The position numbers and the translations under genes are program-made. The notes beneath the pieces are model-generated. The model was not told the origin of the DNA. It made no database searches and worked only from the letters and a program-made list of their open reading frames with translations. Source: Yinghuangia soli (GTDB taxonomy: Bacteria > Actinomycetota > Actinomycetes > Streptomycetales > Streptomycetaceae). From it: DNA of 64,000 bases. Below are positions 61,827-64,000 of the stretch, one piece after another. Numbering within the stretch: position 1 is the stretch's first letter; the number at the start of each line of letters is the position of its first letter. The stretch is from NCBI RefSeq assembly GCF_021502675.1, contig NZ_JAKFHA010000003.1:138644-202643 (forward strand), in the 5' to 3' direction.

Positions 61827-62143
61827 GCAACCCCCACCCCGAAGTCAAACGCCCGTCGACTGAATGTACGGCCGCGCGCGAGGTTGGACTGCGATGGTGA
61901 TCTTGGCTGCGAGCTGCGGCGCGGGTGAGGGCCCGGGGTGTGCGGCTGGCCATGGGGCAAGTTTGGCGGCCGTAGCGCCGAAATCGTCCTGGGCCGCGTC
62001 GCGGCGGTCACCGTCGAACGCCGCCAAGTCTGGGACTCGGAGAGCCGGCAAAGGGTCGAAAGGGGCTTCCCCAAGTCCGCGTGATCCCCCGCAGGGGCAG
62101 CCGCAGCGGCTGATCCCGGCCTAGGGTTGGGGGTCTAAACAGA
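61827..62143. other. Intergenic region before the low-GC islet
   Basis: A minus-strand frame (about 61845-62040, VPDLAAFDGDRRDAAQDDFG) has some coding bias but no start signal or known motif. Otherwise nothing is seen. Confidence 0.35.
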
Positions 62144-62317
62144 TTAGGGATCGGATCGCCACCAATCCTGCCCCGTTTCGACAAGAAGGCCATTGAAGAG
62201 GAAGGGACGCATTTTCACGTTGTATACGGATCCGGCACTGGCGGTCGGCGTCGAAGCCGTGAAGACAAATAGCGCAACCGCGCAGACCGCCAGGACCTTC
62301 TTCACAAGAGAAGTCAT
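62144..62317 (-). CDS. 57-residue secreted peptide
   Basis: MTSLVKKVLAVCAVALFVFT followed by ASTPTASA is a textbook signal peptide with an AxA cleavage site near residue 28. The mature part of about 29 residues reads GSVYNVKMRPFLFNGLLVET then GQDWWRSDP. AAGGG precedes the ATG by 8 nt, and the ATG overlaps the stop of the small ORF before it (ATGA), implying coupling. GC is visibly lower than the surrounding genome. It may be a bacteriocin-like or signalling peptide, or the start of a truncated exported protein. Confidence 0.6.
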   Translation of the reverse strand: MTSLVKKVLAVCAVALFVFTASTPTASAGSVYNVKMRPFLFNGLLVETGQDWWRSDP

Positions 62318-62490
62318 TGCTCGCCCTTCTGTTTATCCACGTTGATCCAAGCCGCCGAGGCGACCGAGAACGTATCCTTAAGCACGAGAATGACCAAGGG
62401 TCGAGTGTGGAATCCTTGACCGCCTGGCTTGATTTGATCTCTGGGCAGGTTCAAGACCTCGTCGCCGACGTTGCGAATGGGTCGGATCAT
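62314..62490 (-). CDS. Small low-GC ORF coupled to the secreted peptide
   Basis: This predicted 58-residue protein begins MIRPIRNVGDEVLNLPRDQI and ends WINVDKQKGEQ, with TGA overlapping the ATG of the next gene by 3 nt. A longer in-frame start exists at 62604. No motif or homology recognised; the coupling is the main evidence that it is real. Codon use is mixed (AGA, CAA, TTG), unlike neighbours. Confidence 0.4.
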   Translation of the reverse strand: MIRPIRNVGDEVLNLPRDQIKPGGQGFHTRPLVILVLKDTFSVASAAWINVDKQKGEQ

Positions 62491-62677
62491 CTTCGTTTGT
62501 GTTTCATGCCTTCTGCTATGCCGGCTGATCAAGTCTCCTGACACTGCGGGAGATGGAGCAGAGCTCTTCTCACTACACCCGTCAAGCCTTAGGCCCGTAC
62601 GCATTTAGACAACGGCGATGCGGGGAATACAGGAGCTCAGCGTTCGCGTCGGTGAATTCACGCACGCCGGCCGTCAG

Positions 62678-62880
62678 TTAAAGGCGGATGTCGTCCCGGA
62701 CGAGCACAATCGGTCCACCGAGCTGGATGTGGGCACAGGTGATCAAGTCGCGGGAGTCACGCCGGTCAAAGCCCTTCGGCTCCTCCTTGCCGCGCCGGTA
62801 CTCGCGGATCGCGCAGATCAACCTGGACCGATTCCGGGGTTCGAGTCGGATGCGGGCAAGGCCACTACCGTGCAAAGCGA
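62678..62880 (-). pseudogene. 3' fragment of an unidentified gene
   Basis: The frame SGLARIRLEPRNRSRLICAI, then REYRRGKEEPKGFDRRDSRD and LITCAHIQLGGPIVLVRDDI ends at TAA 62678-62680. Third-position bias is coding-like and no in-frame ATG or GTG precedes it. It runs directly into the truncated gene on its right, out of frame, so a deletion joined the two. No family assigned. Confidence 0.5.
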
Positions 62881-62889
62881 GCCACCCGC

Positions 62890-63258
62890 CCTCCCCCTGC
62901 GACGGGTGGTCACGCGGCGGCCGTCGCCGAGCAGCGGCCCGAAGCGCAGGCCGCTCGCGGTGCGCTGATGGACGCTCGTGAACATGCCGCCGTGGTTCTC
63001 GGTGACCCGGCGGAAGACGGTGAGGCGCAGCGTGGCCGAGCACCGCCACACCTCCCATCCGTCGAGCCTGATGCGCACGTCGGGGCCGCGTCCGGCCTCG
63101 GCCGGGTGCGGCACCCAGGCGGGCGCGAGCCAGTGGTTCGGCGGGTGCTCCTCGCCGTGGCCTTCGTCCGGCGGGGTGTAGCGCACCAGGTAATGCGCCT
63201 GGGGCATCGGCGGTTCGGGCTCCGGGTCCGCCGCGACGAGTCCCTCGAAGAAGCTCAT
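62890..63258 (-). pseudogene. 5' part of an uncharacterised actinobacterial gene (truncated)
   Basis: ATG 63258 opens MSFFEGLVAADPEPEPPMPQ, a start seen in larger Streptomyces hypothetical proteins, and continues with IRLDGWEVWRCSATLRLTVF, TSVHQRTASGLRFGPLLGDG and RRVTT. Such proteins usually carry on for another 40-60 residues; here familiar sequence stops near 62905 and the frame runs into unrelated residues until 62818. Function of the intact form unknown. Confidence 0.6.
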
Positions 63259-63395
63259 CGCCTCAGCGTGCCGCACCCCACCGACAACCCGTTGGGCGCA
63301 ACTCCCCTGCAGGCCAAGCCTGATGACCTTGGGCCTGAGCGGTGGCCCGCCCCGAGGACGGCGCTCCGGAGAATTGCCGCTTTGAACTCCGTACA

Positions 63396-63415
63396 TCGTA
63401 CCGTACGCTGTACGA
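63396..63415. promoter_or_regulatory. TetR-like operator TCGTAC-N8-GTACGA
   Basis: A perfect 6-bp inverted repeat (63396-63401 and 63410-63415) encloses a CGTACG palindrome, 34 nt before ATG 63450. The pattern is typical of TetR-family operators, but no TetR gene is in the window. Confidence 0.55.
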
Positions 63416-63449
63416 AGTAAGCCCGAGAACGTGCCCAGGAGGACCATCC

Positions 63450-63875
63450 ATGTACCAGCCGACCACCGAAGAACTGCAGGCCGTCGACGCGTGGTTCGCC
63501 GCGTACGACGCTCTCGCCGAGCGCGGCGCGATCGAGGAGTTGGCCGACCTGGCGGTGTTCCCGATGAACGTGGCCACCGACGTGCCGGGCGGCCACGCCG
63601 TGCTGAAGCAGTGGACCCGCGAGGAGTACGTCGAGGCCATGGGCCAGGCGATGGGCGGCGGGACCGCGGGGCTCGAACTGTCGTCCGTCCGGACGCCGCG
63701 CTTCGTCAGCGCAAACCTGGTCATCGTGGAGACCGAGGCGACCATGACCATCGAGGGGCAGCGGCAGAGCATGCACTACGCCGACCTGCTGGTCCGCACC
63801 GAGGACGGCTGGGCGTTCCAGACGATGGTGCAGGGCGGCTGGGGCTACGGCTGGCCGGCCGCCAAGCGCGGCTGA
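63450..63875 (+). CDS. NTF2/SnoaL-like (DUF4440-type) protein
   Basis: This 141-residue single-domain protein has TTEELQAVDAWFAAYDALAE, FPMNVATDVPGGHAVLKQW, VIVETEATMTIEGQRQSMHY and ADLLVRTEDGWAFQTMVQGG, matching the NTF2-like cone fold. Members are small-ligand binders or isomerases. AGGAGGA precedes the ATG by 7 nt. The palindrome upstream suggests repression by a TetR-type protein encoded elsewhere. Confidence 0.82.
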   Translation: MYQPTTEELQAVDAWFAAYDALAERGAIEELADLAVFPMNVATDVPGGHAVLKQWTREEYVEAMGQAMGGGTAGLELSSVRTPRFVSANLVIVETEATMTIEGQRQSMHYADLLVRTEDGWAFQTMVQGGWGYGWPAAKRG

Positions 63876-63943
63876 CCGCACGACGCGGCTGACATCGCGC
63901 GGCGCGGCCGAGCGCAAGACGTGTCCCGGTGGCGCCGGGGAGA

Positions 63944-63973
63944 CCGAACGGCATCCCGCCGAACGGCATCCCG
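63944..63973 (+). repeat. Two tandem copies of CCGAACGGCATCCCG
   Basis: A perfect 15-bp tandem duplication lies in the gap after the NTF2-like gene; no coding effect is evident. Confidence 0.75.
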
Positions 63974-63983
63974 GCGCCTCCGG

Positions 63984-64000
63984 TCACGCGAGGTAGATGG
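63984..64000 (-). CDS. Possible C-terminal end of a gene continuing beyond the window
   Basis: A minus-strand frame closes with TGA at 63984-63986 and reads IYLA before it. Only five codons are visible, so this is a weak call based on its convergent position after the NTF2-like gene. Confidence 0.2.

Noticed and set aside
61845-62051. Minus-strand ORF VPDLAAFDGDRRDAAQDD
   Set aside because: Some coding bias but no RBS, no recognisable motif and no coupling to neighbours.

Overview
The window is very GC-rich DNA from an actinomycete, most likely Streptomycetaceae or a close relative. Pointers are GTG starts, GTGA stop/start overlaps, leaderless promoters, F420- and mycothiol-linked protein families, a SARP/AfsR-type regulator, and a class Ia nrdAB operon behind a cobalamin riboswitch. 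No rRNA, tRNA, CRISPR array or intact insertion sequence was seen.

Layout, 1-24.5 kb: the end of sdhA plus sdhB (Sdh1-like complex II); a secreted PIG-L deacetylase; a two-gene ABC exporter; a nitronate monooxygenase remnant butted against a second gene remnant at 6751/6752; MOSC and DUF5996 genes; an EamA exporter behind a short leader ORF and hairpins; a sortase-anchored (LAGTG) surface protein; HAD, VOC and GNAT genes; a small membrane protein and a DDN-type F420 protein; an ECF sigma factor coupled to a maleylpyruvate isomerase-like protein and divergent from an MFS pump; an M20 peptidase; then nrdB and nrdA with a B12 riboswitch and paired candidate NrdR boxes.

24.9-52.5 kb: an operon of M24 peptidase, EphD-like hydrolase/SDR fusion and PF10118 hydrolase; several oxidoreductases; a DUF488/WYL divergent pair sharing a palindrome; SUFU and VOC genes; a GlxA-type AraC regulator coupled to a DJ-1 protein; a polysaccharide deacetylase lipoprotein; an acyl-CoA carboxyltransferase with a clear leaderless promoter; an SMP-30 lactonase; a divergent EamA/XRE-cupin pair; an SDR; a 1077-residue SARP-NB-ARC-TPR regulator followed by an MFS pump whose promoter carries three GGTCAGC heptamers at exact 11-bp spacing; an orphan barstar; a RibD-like reductase; and a Ser/Thr kinase with C-terminal TPR-like repeats.

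52.6-63.4 kb is the accessory part, with visibly lower GC and mostly orphan genes: a cysteine-rich ORF remnant, DUF6461 and SUKH-like proteins, a CysRS/MshC-like protein without its HIGH signature, small unknowns, a PQQ-type propeller, a hydrolase frameshifted by a 10-bp duplication, a HEAT-repeat protein, and a low-GC islet with a coupled pair of very small genes, one encoding a 57-residue secreted peptide. A second gene-gene scar lies at about 62.88 kb. It reads as a decaying, recombination-prone islet rather than one pathway.
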